Source of the DNA: Pseudomonas sputi
Lineage (GTDB): Bacteria; Pseudomonadota; Gammaproteobacteria; Pseudomonadales; Pseudomonadaceae
NCBI RefSeq assembly: GCF_021603585.1
Contig: NZ_BQHI01000019.1
Span: forward strand, 1 to 64,000
Reading direction: 5' to 3'
Length of the DNA: 64,000 nucleotides
A program made the translations under genes and the position numbers. Position 1 is the stretch's first letter, and each line of letters starts with the position of its first letter. Of the stretch, positions 36,407 through 48,257 are shown piece by piece. Below the pieces are notes generated by a model. It was not told the origin of the DNA. It did no database searches and saw only the letters and a program-made list of their open reading frames with translations.

Positions 36407-37111
36407 ATGTTGCAAGTCAGTGTTTATCGTTACAACCCTGATCAGGACGCTGCGCCGTTCATGCAGGAATTCCAGGTTGATACCGGTGGTAAAGACCTGA
36501 TGGTGCTGGACGTGCTGGCCCTGATCAAAGAGCAGGACGAAGGTTTCTCCTATCGTCGCTCCTGCCGTGAAGGTGTCTGCGGCTCCGACGGCATGAACAT
36601 CAACGGCAAGAACGGCCTGGCGTGCATCACGCCGCTGTCCGCTGTCGTCAAGGGTAACAAGCTGATCGTTCGTCCGTTGCCAGGTTTGCCGGTTATCCGT
36701 GACCTGGTTGTCGATATGAGCATCTTCTACAAGCAATACGAGAAGGTTAAGCCATTCCTGCAGAACGACACGCCGGCTCCGGCCATCGAGCGTCTGCAGT
36801 CCCCTGAAGAGCGTGAAAAGCTCGACGGTCTGTACGAGTGCATCCTGTGCGCCTGCTGCTCGACCTCTTGCCCGTCCTTCTGGTGGAACCCGGACAAGTT
36901 CCTGGGTCCGGCTGCCCTGCTGCAAGCGTACCGCTTCCTGGCAGACAGCCGTGACACCAAGACGTCCGAGCGTCTGGCGTCCCTCGATGACCCGTTCAGC
37001 GTCTTCCGCTGCCGGGGCATCATGAACTGCGTCAACGTATGTCCGAAAGGCCTGAACCCGACTAAGGCCATCGGTCACATCCGTAACATGCTGCTTTCGA
37101 GCGGCGTTTGA
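36407..37111 (+). CDS. sdhB: Succinate dehydrogenase iron-sulfur subunit
   Basis: Electron-transfer subunit with three Fe-S clusters, 234 residues. The [2Fe-2S] ligands are C53, C58, D61 and C73 (SCREGVCGSDG; NGLAC), the Asp being typical of enterobacterial-type SdhB. The CILCACCSTSCPS and CRGIMNCVNVCPKGL motifs hold the 4Fe and 3Fe clusters. The ATG at 36407 follows aaggg; an in-frame GTG at 36398 is too near this site. Confidence 0.97.
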   Translation: MLQVSVYRYNPDQDAAPFMQEFQVDTGGKDLMVLDVLALIKEQDEGFSYRRSCREGVCGSDGMNINGKNGLACITPLSAVVKGNKLIVRPLPGLPVIRDLVVDMSIFYKQYEKVKPFLQNDTPAPAIERLQSPEEREKLDGLYECILCACCSTSCPSFWWNPDKFLGPAALLQAYRFLADSRDTKTSERLASLDDPFSVFRCRGIMNCVNVCPKGLNPTKAIGHIRNMLLSSGV

Positions 37112-37148
37112 TTCAGCTGCTGTAACCGCTGTACCCGCAGAGGGCTTA

Positions 37149-37170
37149 GGCGCGGGCTTCAACCCGCGCC
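37149..37170 (+). other. Hairpin in the sdhB-sucA gap
   Basis: GGCGCGGG-cttcaa-CCCGCGCC is a perfect stem with no T-run. A second, CCGGG-ctggta-CCCGG, follows near 37235. They may tune sdh versus suc message levels rather than end transcription. Confidence 0.45.
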
Positions 37171-37364
37171 ATGGCTATAACCAGAGCAGCAGCCATAAGC
37201 TGCGGCTCTTATTTTGAAGAAATGAGACAAGCAGGGGCATCCGGGCTGGTACCCGGACTATCAGTGTGATCCTAAGTGGCTTGTTTTGGTCGCTGCATTC
37301 GGACTTCTGCAAGCTTGCTCGGTGTCGGCACCGATGGTGTTCCCCTAACCGAGGGTGACCAAGC

Positions 37365-40196
37365 ATGCAAGAAAGCGTGATGCAGCGCATGTGGAACAGC
37401 GCCTACCTTTCAGGTGGAAACGCTGCCTATGTGGAAGAGCTCTACGAGCTCTACCTGCACGACCCTAACGCTGTGCCAGAAGAGTGGCGCACCTACTTTC
37501 AGAAGCTGCCTGCCGACGGCAGCTCTGCCACCGATGTTTCGCACTCCACAATTCGCGATCATTTCGTGCTGCTGGCAAAGAACCAGCGCCGCGCCCAACC
37601 GGTTTCCGCCGGCAGCGTGAGCAGTGAGCACGAGAAGAAGCAAGTTGAAGTGCTGCGATTGATCCAGGCCTACCGTATGCGTGGCCACCAGGCAGCCCAG
37701 CTTGACCCGCTGGGGCTGTGGCAGCGTCCTGCACCTGCAGACCTGTCGATCAATCACTACGGCTTGACCAATGCCGATCTTGATACGACCTTCCGTGCCG
37801 GCGACCTGTTCATCGGCAAAGAGGAAGCGAGCCTACGCGAAATTCACGAAGCGTTGCAGCAGACATATTGCCGCACCATCGGCGCTGAATTTACGCACAT
37901 CACCGATTCCGAGCAGCGCCAGTGGTTCCAGCAGCGTCTGGAAAGCGTGCGTGGACGTCCGGAATATTCCGCGGACATCAAGAGCCACCTGCTCGAGCGC
38001 GTGACGGCCGGTGAAGGCCTGGAAAAATACCTGGGTACCAAATACCCGGGCACCAAGCGTTTCGGTCTGGAAGGCGGCGAAAGCCTGATTCCGATGCTCG
38101 ACGAACTGATCCAGCGTTCCGGTTCCTACGGCACCAAGGAAGTCGTCATCGGCATGGCCCACCGTGGCCGTCTGAACGTACTGGTCAACACCTTCGGCAA
38201 GAACCCGCGCGAGCTGTTCGACGAATTCGAAGGCAAGAAGAAGGTCGAGCTGGGTTCCGGTGACGTTAAATACCACCAGGGCTTCTCGTCCAACGTAATG
38301 ACCACCGGCGGTGAAGTTCACCTGGCCATGGCGTTCAACCCGTCCCACCTGGAAATCGTTTCCCCGGTGGTCGAGGGTTCGGTTCGCGCCCGTCAGGATC
38401 GTCGCAACGATTCGACCGGTGAGAAGGTTCTGCCGATCTCCATCCACGGTGACGCGGCATTCGCCGGTCAAGGCGTGGTGATGGAAACCTTCCAGATGTC
38501 GCAGACCCGCGGTTTCAAGACCGGCGGTACCGTGCACATCGTGATCAACAACCAGGTCGGTTTCACCATCAGCAACCCGCTGGACTCGCGTTCCACCGAG
38601 TACGCGACCGACGTTGCGAAGATGATCCAGGCGCCGATCCTCCATGTGAATGGCGATGATCCGGAAGCCGTACTGTTCGTGACCCAGCTGGCCATCGACT
38701 ACCGCATGCAGTTCAAGCGTGACGTGGTGATCGACCTGGTCTGCTACCGTCGTCGCGGCCATAACGAGGCCGACGAGCCAAGCGGCACCCAGCCTCTGAT
38801 GTATCAGCAGATCACCAAGCAGCGCACCACCCGTGAGCTGTACGCTGATCGTCTGACCCAGAGTGGTGTGCTGGACGCCGAACGTGTTCAGGCAAAAGTC
38901 GACGAATACCGCAACGCGCTGGACAACGGTCTGCACGTCGTGAAATCGCTGGTCAAAGAGCCGAACAAAGAGCTGTTCGTGGACTGGCGTCCGTATCTGG
39001 GCCACGCCTGGACTGCGCGTCACGACACTCGCTTCGACCTCAAGACCCTGCAGGAACTGTCCGCCAGGCTGCTGGAAATTCCGGAAGGCTTCGTGGTTCA
39101 GCGTCAGGTCGCGAAGATCTACGAAGACCGTCAGAAGATGCAAGCCGGCGGCCTGCCGATCAACTGGGGTTATGCCGAAACCATGGCGTACGCGACCCTG
39201 GCGTTCGAAGGTCACCCGATCCGCATGACCGGTCAGGACATCGGCCGCGGTACGTTCTCGCACCGTCACGCTGTGCTGCACAACCAGAAAGATGCCGGTA
39301 CCTACATTCCGCTCAAGCATCTGTATGAAGGTCAGCCACGCTTCGACCTGTACGACTCGTTCCTGTCGGAAGAAGCCGTACTGGCGTTCGAATACGGTTA
39401 CTCGACCACCACGCCGAACGCGCTGGTGATCTGGGAAGCCCAGTTCGGCGACTTCGCCAACGGTGCGCAGGTTGTTATCGACCAGTTCATCACCAGCGGC
39501 GAGCACAAGTGGGGCCGTCTCTGCGGTCTGACCATGTTGCTGCCACACGGCTACGAAGGTCAGGGCCCTGAGCACAGCTCGGCGCGTCTTGAGCGTTACC
39601 TGCAGCTGTGCGCCGAGCACAACATTCAGGTGTGCATGCCGACCACCCCGGCCCAGATCTACCACTTGCTGCGCCGTCAGGTGATTCGCCCGCTGCGCAA
39701 GCCATTGGTCGTTCTGACTCCAAAGTCGCTGCTGCGCCACAAGCTGGCCATCTCGACCCTGGAAGACCTGGCCGAAGGTTCGTTCCAGACCGTTATCCCG
39801 GAAATCGATGCCCTGGACCCGAAAAAGGTCGAGCGCATTGTTCTGTGCAGCGGCAAGGTCTACTACGACCTGCTGGAAAAGCGTCGTGCCGAAGGCCGCG
39901 AAGATATCGCCATCGTGCGTATCGAGCAGCTGTACCCGTTCCCTGAGGACGACTTGAAAGAAGTCCTGGCTCCTTACACCAATGCCAAAGCGGCCGTGTG
40001 GTGTCAGGAAGAGCCGATGAACCAGGGCGCCTGGTACTGCAGCCAGCACCACCTGCGTCGCAGCATCAGCAACCTCAACAAATCTCTCGTACTCGAGTAC
40101 GCGGGCCGTGAGGCTTCTGCTGCCCCAGCATGTGGTTACGCATCGATGCACGCCGAGCAGCAGGAGCAACTGCTGCAAGACGCGTTTACCGTTTAA
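37365..40196 (+). CDS. sucA: 2-oxoglutarate dehydrogenase E1
   Basis: ThDP-dependent decarboxylase of the 2-oxoglutarate dehydrogenase complex, 943 residues (usual length). Motifs include VVIGMAHRGRLNVLVNTFGK, ISIHGDAAFAGQGVVMET with the ThDP-binding GDAAF, RRRGHNEADEPSGTQP and, in the transketolase-like half, RMTGQDIGRGTFSHRHAVLH. It is followed after 42 bases by sucB. The ATG at 37365 is preceded by gaggg. Confidence 0.97.
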   Translation: MQESVMQRMWNSAYLSGGNAAYVEELYELYLHDPNAVPEEWRTYFQKLPADGSSATDVSHSTIRDHFVLLAKNQRRAQPVSAGSVSSEHEKKQVEVLRLIQAYRMRGHQAAQLDPLGLWQRPAPADLSINHYGLTNADLDTTFRAGDLFIGKEEASLREIHEALQQTYCRTIGAEFTHITDSEQRQWFQQRLESVRGRPEYSADIKSHLLERVTAGEGLEKYLGTKYPGTKRFGLEGGESLIPMLDELIQRSGSYGTKEVVIGMAHRGRLNVLVNTFGKNPRELFDEFEGKKKVELGSGDVKYHQGFSSNVMTTGGEVHLAMAFNPSHLEIVSPVVEGSVRARQDRRNDSTGEKVLPISIHGDAAFAGQGVVMETFQMSQTRGFKTGGTVHIVINNQVGFTISNPLDSRSTEYATDVAKMIQAPILHVNGDDPEAVLFVTQLAIDYRMQFKRDVVIDLVCYRRRGHNEADEPSGTQPLMYQQITKQRTTRELYADRLTQSGVLDAERVQAKVDEYRNALDNGLHVVKSLVKEPNKELFVDWRPYLGHAWTARHDTRFDLKTLQELSARLLEIPEGFVVQRQVAKIYEDRQKMQAGGLPINWGYAETMAYATLAFEGHPIRMTGQDIGRGTFSHRHAVLHNQKDAGTYIPLKHLYEGQPRFDLYDSFLSEEAVLAFEYGYSTTTPNALVIWEAQFGDFANGAQVVIDQFITSGEHKWGRLCGLTMLLPHGYEGQGPEHSSARLERYLQLCAEHNIQVCMPTTPAQIYHLLRRQVIRPLRKPLVVLTPKSLLRHKLAISTLEDLAEGSFQTVIPEIDALDPKKVERIVLCSGKVYYDLLEKRRAEGREDIAIVRIEQLYPFPEDDLKEVLAPYTNAKAAVWCQEEPMNQGAWYCSQHHLRRSISNLNKSLVLEYAGREASAAPACGYASMHAEQQEQLLQDAFTV

Positions 40197-40238
40197 CGCC
40201 TTCGCGCACCTGAAACCGAATTTAAGGAACCACAGATA

Positions 40239-41462
40239 ATGGCTATCGAGATCAAAGCCCCCACTTTCCCGGAATCGGTTGCCGATGGCACCGTTGCCAC
40301 CTGGCACAAACAACCGGGCGACGCCGTCAAGCGTGACGAACTGATCGTCGACATCGAAACCGACAAAGTCGTACTGGAAGTGCTGGCTACCGCCGACGGC
40401 GTGCTGGGCGCAATCGTCAAGGGCGAGGGCGAAACCGTCCTGTCCGACGAAGTCCTGGGCTCCATCGTTGAAGGCGGCGCTGCTGCCGCTGCTCCGGCTG
40501 CCGCTGCTGCTCCGGCCGCTGCCGCCGCTGCACCTGCTGCCGCTGATGGCGAAGACGACCCGATCGCTGCTCCTGCCGCGCGCAAGCTGGCTGAAGAGAA
40601 CGGCATCAACATCGCTTCCGTTGCCGGCACCGGCAAAGGCGGTCGCGTGACCAAGGAAGACGTAGTTGCAGCCGTTGCTGCCAAGAAAGCCGCTCCGGCT
40701 GCCGCGCCTGCCAAGGCTGCTGCTCCGGCCGCCGCCGCTCCTGTGTTCGCCGCTGGCGACCGCATCGAGAAGCGCGTGCCGATGACCCGCGTTCGTGCCA
40801 CCGTTGCCAAGCGTCTGGTTGAAGCTCAATCGAACATGGCGATGCTGACCACTTTCAACGAAGTCGACATGACCGAAGTCATGGCCCTGCGTTCGAAGTA
40901 CAAGGACCTGTTCGAGAAGTCCCACAACGGCGTACGCCTGGGCTTCATGTCGTTCTTCGTGAAGGCTGCCACCGAAGCACTGAAACGCTTCCCGGCGGTC
41001 AACGCTTCGATCGACGGCAACGACATCGTTTACCACGGTTATGCCGACATCGGCGTCGCTGTTTCCAGCGACCGTGGCCTGGTGGTTCCGGTTCTGCGTA
41101 ACGCCGAACACATGAGCCTGGCTGAAATCGAAGGCGGCATCGCCACCTTCGGCAAGAAAGCCCGTGACGGCAAACTGTCGATGGACGAAATGACCGGCGG
41201 TACTTTCACCATCACCAACGGTGGTACCTTCGGTTCGATGATGTCGACCCCGATCGTCAACCCGCCGCAGGCAGCGATTCTGGGCATGCACAACATCATC
41301 CAGCGTCCGATGGCCATCAATGGTCAGGTCGTGATCCGTCCGATGATGTACCTGGCACTGTCCTACGATCACCGTCTGATCGATGGCAAAGAAGCTGTAA
41401 CCTTCCTGGTGACCATCAAGAACCTGCTGGAAGATCCGGCTCGTCTGTTGCTGGATATCTGA
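40239..41462 (+). CDS. sucB: Dihydrolipoyl succinyltransferase E2
   Basis: Core of the 2-oxoglutarate dehydrogenase complex, 407 residues. A lipoyl domain (about 1-78) carries lipoylated K43 in [11 protein letters not shown] flexible Ala/Pro linker leads to the E3-binding domain ([21 protein letters not shown]), a second Ala/Pro linker, and the catalytic acyltransferase domain with H378 and D382 in [12 protein letters not shown] aagga is at about 40223. Confidence 0.97.
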   Translation: MAIEIKAPTFPESVADGTVATWHKQPGDAVKRDELIVDIETDKVVLEVLATADGVLGAIVKGEGETVLSDEVLGSIVEGGAAAAAPAAAAAPAAAAAAPAAADGEDDPIAAPAARKLAEENGINIASVAGTGKGGRVTKEDVVAAVAAKKAAPAAAPAKAAAPAAAAPVFAAGDRIEKRVPMTRVRATVAKRLVEAQSNMAMLTTFNEVDMTEVMALRSKYKDLFEKSHNGVRLGFMSFFVKAATEALKRFPAVNASIDGNDIVYHGYADIGVAVSSDRGLVVPVLRNAEHMSLAEIEGGIATFGKKARDGKLSMDEMTGGTFTITNGGTFGSMMSTPIVNPPQAAILGMHNIIQRPMAINGQVVIRPMMYLALSYDHRLIDGKEAVTFLVTIKNLLEDPARLLLDI

Positions 41463-41474
41463 TAGAAGCAGTCA

Positions 41475-41537
41475 CGCGCTGCAAGCTTCAAGCTGCGGGA
41501 AAACGCAGCCTGGCTTGCAGCGCGCGGCTTGAAGCTT
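41475..41537 (+). repeat. Overlapping inverted repeats between sucB and lpd
   Basis: CGCGCTGCAAGC (41475-41486) pairs with GCTTGCAGCGCG (41513-41524). AAGCTTCAAGC (41483-41493) pairs with GCTTGAAGCTT (41527-41537). The left arms share four bases, so only one stem can form fully at a time. A CTGCG/CGCAG hairpin sits inside. The sequence style is that of dispersed P. fluorescens repeats. Confidence 0.65.
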
Positions 41538-41559
41538 TTCGCTAAAGAGGATTTTTTGA

Positions 41560-42996
<1,437 letters not shown>

Positions 42997-43080
42997 GACA
43001 CAATAAGAAACCACGGCGGTGTCGGCCCGTCGTGAGCCTTGCGTGCAAGACTCACCGCGGAATGTCCGCTGGACGCAGCC

Positions 43081-43118
43081 TTGCGTAGCTGCACCGGGTA
43101 TCCGGAAAGGCTACGCAA
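43081..43118 (+). other. Nested hairpin between lpd and sucC
   Basis: TTGCGTAGC (43081-43089) pairs with GCTACGCAA (43110-43118), and inside it CCGG (43094-43097) can pair with CCGG (43102-43105). There is no T-run. It may mark an mRNA processing or stability site in the 200-base gap, which has no gene. Confidence 0.5.
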
Positions 43119-43196
43119 GCAGCAGTCACAGGTGGCGCGGCACTCATAAAGAGCGCAGCGCCGAATGCGCAGTACCTAACGAAGACGGTAAAAAGC

Positions 43197-44363
43197 ATGA
43201 ATCTTCACGAGTATCAGGGTAAGCAGCTGTTCGCTGAATACGGCCTGCCAGTTTCCACTGGTTTCGCAGTAGACACCCCGGAAGCAGCAGCAGAAGCTTG
43301 CGACAAAATCGGCGGCAACGAGTGGGTTGTCAAAGCCCAGGTTCACGCCGGTGGTCGCGGTAAAGCGGGCGGCGTCAAGCTGGTTCGCAGCAAAGAAGAC
43401 GCCAAAGCCTTCGCACAGCAGTGGCTGGGCAAGCGTCTGGTGACTTACCAGACTGACGCCAACGGCCAGCCAGTCACCAAGATCCTGGTTGAATCGTGCA
43501 CTGATATCGCTAAAGAGCTGTACCTGGGCGCTGTCGTTGACCGTTCGAGCCGTCGCATCGTGTTCATGGCTTCCACCGAAGGTGGCGTGGACATCGAGAA
43601 AATCGCTCACGACACTCCAGAAAAAATTCTGAAAGCCACGATCGATCCACTGGTTGGCGCTCAGCCATTCCAGGGTCGCGAGCTGGCATTCCAGCTGGGT
43701 CTGGAAGGCAAGCAGGTTGCTCAGTTCGCCAAGATCTTCGTAGGTCTGGCCAAGCTGTTCAAGGATCACGACCTGGCTCTGCTGGAAGTGAACCCGCTGG
43801 TGATCAAGGCTGACGGCGATCTGCACTGCCTGGACGCCAAGATCAACATCGACGCCAACGCAATGTACCGTCAGCCTAAGCTGAAGACTTTCCACGATCC
43901 GTCGCAGGACGATCCGCGCGAAGCGCACGCTGCCAAGTTCGAACTGAACTACGTAGCGCTGGAAGGCAACATCGGCTGCATGGTGAACGGTGCCGGCCTG
44001 GCCATGGGTACCATGGACATCGTCAACCTGCACGGCGGCAAGCCAGCCAACTTCCTCGACGTAGGTGGTGGTGCTACCAAAGAACGCGTAACCGAAGCTT
44101 TCAAAATCATTCTGTCCGACAGCAATGTCGCTGCAGTACTGGTTAACATCTTCGGCGGCATCGTTCGTTGCGACATGATTGCCGAAGGCATCATCGGTGC
44201 AGTGAAAGAAGTCGGCGTGAAAATCCCGGTTGTTGTTCGTCTTGAAGGCAACAACGCTGAACTGGGCGCTAAAGTACTGGCAGAAAGCGGTTTGAACATC
44301 ATCGCTGCTACCAGCCTGACCGACGCTGCTCAACAAGTCGTTAAAGCTGCGGAGGGCAAGTAA
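43197..44363 (+). CDS. sucC: Succinyl-CoA synthetase beta subunit
   Basis: ADP/GDP-forming ligase subunit with an ATP-grasp domain, 388 residues. Family features are [47 protein letters not shown] and the C-terminal [18 protein letters not shown]. It overlaps the sucD ATG by one base (TAATG). Confidence 0.97.
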   Translation: MNLHEYQGKQLFAEYGLPVSTGFAVDTPEAAAEACDKIGGNEWVVKAQVHAGGRGKAGGVKLVRSKEDAKAFAQQWLGKRLVTYQTDANGQPVTKILVESCTDIAKELYLGAVVDRSSRRIVFMASTEGGVDIEKIAHDTPEKILKATIDPLVGAQPFQGRELAFQLGLEGKQVAQFAKIFVGLAKLFKDHDLALLEVNPLVIKADGDLHCLDAKINIDANAMYRQPKLKTFHDPSQDDPREAHAAKFELNYVALEGNIGCMVNGAGLAMGTMDIVNLHGGKPANFLDVGGGATKERVTEAFKIILSDSNVAAVLVNIFGGIVRCDMIAEGIIGAVKEVGVKIPVVVRLEGNNAELGAKVLAESGLNIIAATSLTDAAQQVVKAAEGK

Positions 44364-45247
44364 TGAGCGTCCTGATCAATAAAGACACCAAAGTCATCTG
44401 CCAGGGTTTCACCGGCGCGCAGGGTACTTTCCACTCCGAACAAGCCATTGCCTACGGCACCAAAATGGTTGGCGGCGTGACGCCAGGCAAGGGTGGCACC
44501 ACTCACCTGAACCTGCCTGTGTTCAACACCGTGAAAGAAGCTGTAGAAGCCACTGGCGCCACCGCCAGCGTGATCTACGTTCCGGCTCCTTTCTGCAAGG
44601 ACTCGATCCTGGAAGCAGCGTTCGGCGGCATCAAGCTGATCGTCTGCATCACCGAAGGCATTCCTACCCTGGACATGCTGGACGCCAAAGTTAAGTGCGA
44701 CGAGCTGGGTGTTACCCTGATCGGCCCTAACTGCCCAGGCGTGATCACCCCAGGCGAATGCAAGATCGGCATCATGCCAGGTCACATTCACTTGCCAGGC
44801 AAGGTCGGTATCGTTTCCCGTTCCGGCACCCTGACTTACGAAGCTGTGAAGCAGACCACTGACGCCGGTTTCGGTCAGTCGACTTGCGTCGGCATCGGCG
44901 GTGACCCGATCCCGGGTTCGAACTTCATCGACATCCTGAAGCTGTTCCAGGAAGACCCGAAGACCGAAGCGATCGTCATGATCGGCGAGATCGGCGGTTC
45001 GGCTGAAGAAGAAGCGGCTGCCTACATCAAGGCCAACGTGACCAAGCCGGTTGTTTCCTACATCGCGGGTGTGACTGCTCCTCCGGGCAAGCGCATGGGC
45101 CATGCTGGCGCAATCATCTCCGGCGGCAAAGGCACTGCAGACGAGAAATTCGCTGCTCTGCAAGACGCAGGCGTGAAAACCGTGCGTTCGCTGGCAGACA
45201 TCGGCAAGGCCCTGGCCGAGCTGACTGGCTGGGAAGTGAAGAAGTAA
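44363..45247 (+). CDS. sucD: Succinyl-CoA synthetase alpha subunit
   Basis: CoA-binding and phosphohistidine subunit, 294 residues. CoA motif [39 protein letters not shown], and phosphorylated H247 in [14 protein letters not shown] are present. It is the last gene of the sdh-suc block and is followed by a strong terminator. Confidence 0.97.
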   Translation: MSVLINKDTKVICQGFTGAQGTFHSEQAIAYGTKMVGGVTPGKGGTTHLNLPVFNTVKEAVEATGATASVIYVPAPFCKDSILEAAFGGIKLIVCITEGIPTLDMLDAKVKCDELGVTLIGPNCPGVITPGECKIGIMPGHIHLPGKVGIVSRSGTLTYEAVKQTTDAGFGQSTCVGIGGDPIPGSNFIDILKLFQEDPKTEAIVMIGEIGGSAEEEAAAYIKANVTKPVVSYIAGVTAPPGKRMGHAGAIISGGKGTADEKFAALQDAGVKTVRSLADIGKALAELTGWEVKK

Positions 45248-45276
45248 GCTTCGGCTGATTTCTCTGCTCCAGCAAC

Positions 45277-45303
45277 AAAGGCCACCTTCGGGTGGCCTTT
45301 GTC
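45277..45303 (+). terminator. Terminator after sucD
   Basis: AAAGGCCACC and GGTGGCCTTT form a perfect 10-bp stem with a TTCG tetraloop. Confidence 0.92.
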
Positions 45304-45513
45304 GTTTCTGGCGTTCGGGTGGACGATGGCAATTTATAAGCACTCACCCAATAACATGCAAAAACGCGACACAGAAACGTCGCGTATCGGATAGTTCGCC
45401 CTCTAACAGTGCGTTTGTCGGGCAAATTCGTTAGGCTAGCCGCCATTTTTGCGTCTGCCGCCCACAAGGCATGCAACGCGCTAAACGGGTCAGTCTTATA
45501 CGGATTGACAGCA

Positions 45514-45535
45514 TTTCCCTAACCCCACAGGGAAA
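45514..45535 (+). other. Leader hairpin upstream of brnQ
   Basis: TTTCCCT and AGGGAAA flank aaccccac, 42-63 bases before the brnQ ATG. A TTGACA hexamer at 45505-45510 adjoins it but lacks a clear -10 box. It could be a leader structure or operator. Confidence 0.35.
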
Positions 45536-45576
45536 TCCCCCTCTAAATTCCGATTCAGTAGTGTGGTATTTCCTTA

Positions 45577-46890
45577 ATGAAAGTTTTGAAAGGTCAGGAC
45601 ATCCTGGCACTTGGCTTTATGACATTCGCCCTGTTCGTCGGGGCCGGCAACATCATCTTCCCGCCTATCGTCGGTTTGCAGTCCGGGCCTAACGTCTGGA
45701 TCGCGGCGCTGGGCTTCCTGATCACGGCTGTCGGCCTGCCGGTGGTCACCGTGGTCGCACTGGCCAAGGTCGGTGGCGCAATGGACGCCCTGAGCAGCCC
45801 GATCGGCAAAATCGCTGGTGGCGTGCTCGCAGCGGCTTGCTACCTGGCCGTCGGCCCGTTGTTCGCCACCCCGCGAACCGCGACCGTCTCCTTTGAAGTC
45901 GGTCTGGCGCCGCTGACCGGCGAGAGCCCGCTGGCACTGTTCCTCTACAGTTCGGTGTACTTCCTGCTGGTGTTCTTCATTTCGCTCTACCCTGGGCGTC
46001 TGCTGGACACCGTCGGGCGCTTCCTCGCGCCACTGAAGATCATCGCCCTGGCCGTGCTCGGCATCGCCGCATTCGCACTGCCGGCCGGTGACATCGGCGT
46101 AGCCACCCCGGAATACGTTGCGGCACCGTTCTCCCAAGGCTTCATCAATGGTTACCTGACCATGGATACCTTGGGCGCGCTGGTGTTCGGCATCGTCATC
46201 GTCAACGCAATCCGCTCCCGTGGCGTCGAATCGCCAGCGCTGATCACCCGTTACGCGATCATCGCCGGGTTGATTGCCGGCGTCGGTCTGGCGCTGGTGT
46301 ATGTCAGCCTGTTCCGTCTGGGGGCGGGCAGCCATGAAGTGGCTGCAGGCGCAACCAATGGCGCGGCGGTGCTGCACGCCTACGTGCAACACACCTTCGG
46401 TTCGCTGGGCAGTGGCTTCCTCGCCGTGCTGATCTCTCTGGCGTGCCTGGTGACGGCGGTTGGCCTGACCTGCGCCTGTGCCGAATACTTCAGCCGCGTA
46501 CTGCCGCTGTCGTACAAGACCCTGGTGATCATCCTGGCGGCGTTCTCGCTGCTGGTGTCCAACCTGGGCCTGACCAAGCTGATCGCGTTCTCGATCCCGG
46601 TGCTGACCGCGATCTACCCGCCGTGCATCGTGCTGGTGGCCCTGAGCTTCTGCGCTGCGTTCTGGCATGAGCAGAGCCGCATCATGGGCCCGGTGATGCT
46701 GGTGTCGTTCGTGTTCGGCACCATCGATGCGTTGAAAGGCGCCGGTCTGGCTGACTGGATGCCATCGCAACTGGCCCACCTGCCGCTGAGCGAGCAAGGT
46801 CTGGCGTGGCTGGTGCCGTGCGTGATGACCCTGGTGGTTGCCGTAGTTTGCGACCGCCTGCTGGGCAAGCGCGCCGAAGCGCTCGCCTAA
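45577..46890 (+). CDS. brnQ: Branched-chain amino acid:cation symporter BrnQ
   Basis: LIVCS-family sodium-coupled transporter for Leu/Ile/Val, 437 residues, about 12 helices. The N-terminal [19 protein letters not shown] and [18 protein letters not shown] are diagnostic of the family. It stands alone between two terminators. Confidence 0.94.
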   Translation: MKVLKGQDILALGFMTFALFVGAGNIIFPPIVGLQSGPNVWIAALGFLITAVGLPVVTVVALAKVGGAMDALSSPIGKIAGGVLAAACYLAVGPLFATPRTATVSFEVGLAPLTGESPLALFLYSSVYFLLVFFISLYPGRLLDTVGRFLAPLKIIALAVLGIAAFALPAGDIGVATPEYVAAPFSQGFINGYLTMDTLGALVFGIVIVNAIRSRGVESPALITRYAIIAGLIAGVGLALVYVSLFRLGAGSHEVAAGATNGAAVLHAYVQHTFGSLGSGFLAVLISLACLVTAVGLTCACAEYFSRVLPLSYKTLVIILAAFSLLVSNLGLTKLIAFSIPVLTAIYPPCIVLVALSFCAAFWHEQSRIMGPVMLVSFVFGTIDALKGAGLADWMPSQLAHLPLSEQGLAWLVPCVMTLVVAVVCDRLLGKRAEALA

Positions 46891-46932
46891 GACTGCCGGG
46901 CCGCCACAAGCGGCTGCCGAGCGATTAAACAG

Positions 46933-46974
46933 AAATGCCCCGTATCAATCGATACGGGGCATTTTTTATGGGCG
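46933..46974 (+). terminator. brnQ terminator
   Basis: AAATGCCCCGTATC and its complement flank aatc, followed by Ts. Confidence 0.92.
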
Positions 46975-47041
46975 TGAGGCAGTGTCTTTTTCCCTCGACT
47001 AACGTCGAAGGGGAGCCGAAATCTTCATCACAGGGAATTGC

Positions 47042-47779
47042 ATGTCGTTCATCCAAGCCAACCTGATCCATCTGCTGGCCGCGCTCTGGTTTGTCATCTG
47101 CTGGGGCGGATACACCCGTTATGCCACCTGGAAGGCCCGTGACACCGCGTGCCTGGCCAGCGTGCTGCACCTGTACCGCGAAGACTGGATGCGCCGCATG
47201 CTGCTGCGCGACAACCGCATCGCCGACGCCAGCGTGATCGGCAACCTTGAGCGCAACGCCTCGTTCTTCGCCTCCAGCACGCTGATTATCCTGGCGGGCA
47301 TTCTGACCGTGCTTGGCGCTTCCGAGCGCGCGGTGTCATTGCTGGCGGATATTCCGATGGTGCAGCAGGCCTCACAGGGCATGTCGGAGATCAAGTTGCT
47401 GTGCCTGGCGCTGGTGTTCGTCTATGCCTTCTTCACCTTCAGCTGGTGCATGCGCCAGTACAACTTCGCCGCCATTCTTGTCGGCTCGGCCCCGATGATC
47501 GGCGAGCGGCAGGTCTCGGAGCAGGAGCGCAAGGCATTCGCTTCGCGGGCGGCACGGGTGATCTCGATGGCGGCCAACCAGTTCAACTTCGGTCTGCGTT
47601 CCTATTACTTCGGGATGAGCATGTTGGCGTGGTTCGTCAGCCCGTGGCTGTTCATGTTGATGAGCGCCGGCGTGGTACTGGTGTTGTATCGCCGGGAGTT
47701 TCATTCCGACGTGCTCGATGTAATGGTCTATACCCCTACAGAGGCACCATTGCCCGAAGCGAACAAAGAGGCTGCTTGA
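47042..47779 (+). CDS. DUF599 membrane protein
   Basis: 245 residues with four hydrophobic segments (about 5-22, 76-92, 116-136, 190-216). The N-terminal WGGYTRYATWKARDTACLASVL, REDWMRRMLLRDNRIAD and YFGMSMLAWFVSPWLFM match the DUF599 family, function unknown. It overlaps the next gene by one base (TGATG), so the two are co-translated. Confidence 0.85.
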   Translation: MSFIQANLIHLLAALWFVICWGGYTRYATWKARDTACLASVLHLYREDWMRRMLLRDNRIADASVIGNLERNASFFASSTLIILAGILTVLGASERAVSLLADIPMVQQASQGMSEIKLLCLALVFVYAFFTFSWCMRQYNFAAILVGSAPMIGERQVSEQERKAFASRAARVISMAANQFNFGLRSYYFGMSMLAWFVSPWLFMLMSAGVVLVLYRREFHSDVLDVMVYTPTEAPLPEANKEAA

Positions 47780-48180
47780 TGAGTATTCCGTTCTGGTGTG
47801 TGTTTATCAGTGCACTGTTGATTTACGTGGCGCGTATGCCGGTCAGCAAGGCCATGAAAGAGCAGGGCGGTTACAACAACCACCTGCCGCGTCAGCAGCA
47901 GGCGCAACTCACCGGTTACGGTGCCCGGGCGCTGGCGGCACATCAGAACAGCATCGAAGCGTTCATCCTGTTTGCCGTTGGCGTGCTGGTGGCACATACC
48001 ACGCAGACGGCGGGATGGCTGATCGATACCTTGGCGATCATCTTCGTACTCTCACGGATTTTCTATTTGTGGTTTTATCTGGCAGATATTCCCACGCTGC
48101 GCAGTCTGGTCTGGCTGGTCGGCTTAGTGTGTTCATTGTTGTTGATGATTAGTCCGACTTTTAGAACTGCCTTGCTCTAA
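47779..48180 (+). CDS. MAPEG-family membrane protein
   Basis: 133 residues, four helices. RQQQAQLTGYGARALAAHQNSIEAFILFAVGVLVA carries the conserved Arg/His/Asn/Glu of the MAPEG family (eicosanoid and glutathione metabolism in eukaryotes; bacterial role mostly unknown), and LSRIFYLWFYLADIPTLRSLVW is the second signature. It is coupled to the DUF599 gene. Confidence 0.87.
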   Translation: MSIPFWCVFISALLIYVARMPVSKAMKEQGGYNNHLPRQQQAQLTGYGARALAAHQNSIEAFILFAVGVLVAHTTQTAGWLIDTLAIIFVLSRIFYLWFYLADIPTLRSLVWLVGLVCSLLLMISPTFRTALL

Positions 48181-48210
48181 GGCAGCATGGGTAAAAAATC
48201 ACAGGCAAAA

Positions 48211-48241
48211 GAAAACCCGCACTTGGCGGGTTTTCTTTTTT
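48211..48241. terminator. Terminator after the MAPEG gene
   Basis: GAAAACCCGC and GCGGGTTTTC flank acttg with T-run after and A-run before; it also serves the convergent lipoprotein gene. Confidence 0.9.
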
Positions 48242-48257
48242 GCCAGCGAGAAGCGGC

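Noticed and set aside
37833-41372. An 1179-codon open frame antisense to sucA and sucB
   Set aside because: It runs opposite two highly conserved genes and crosses their junction. Its protein is His/Val/Gln-rich with no family features. Such frames arise from GC-rich codon use on the real strand.
45505-45533. TTGACA at 45505 as the brnQ promoter
   Set aside because: At the expected distance the sequence is CAGGGA, not a -10 box; the hexamer alone is not enough.
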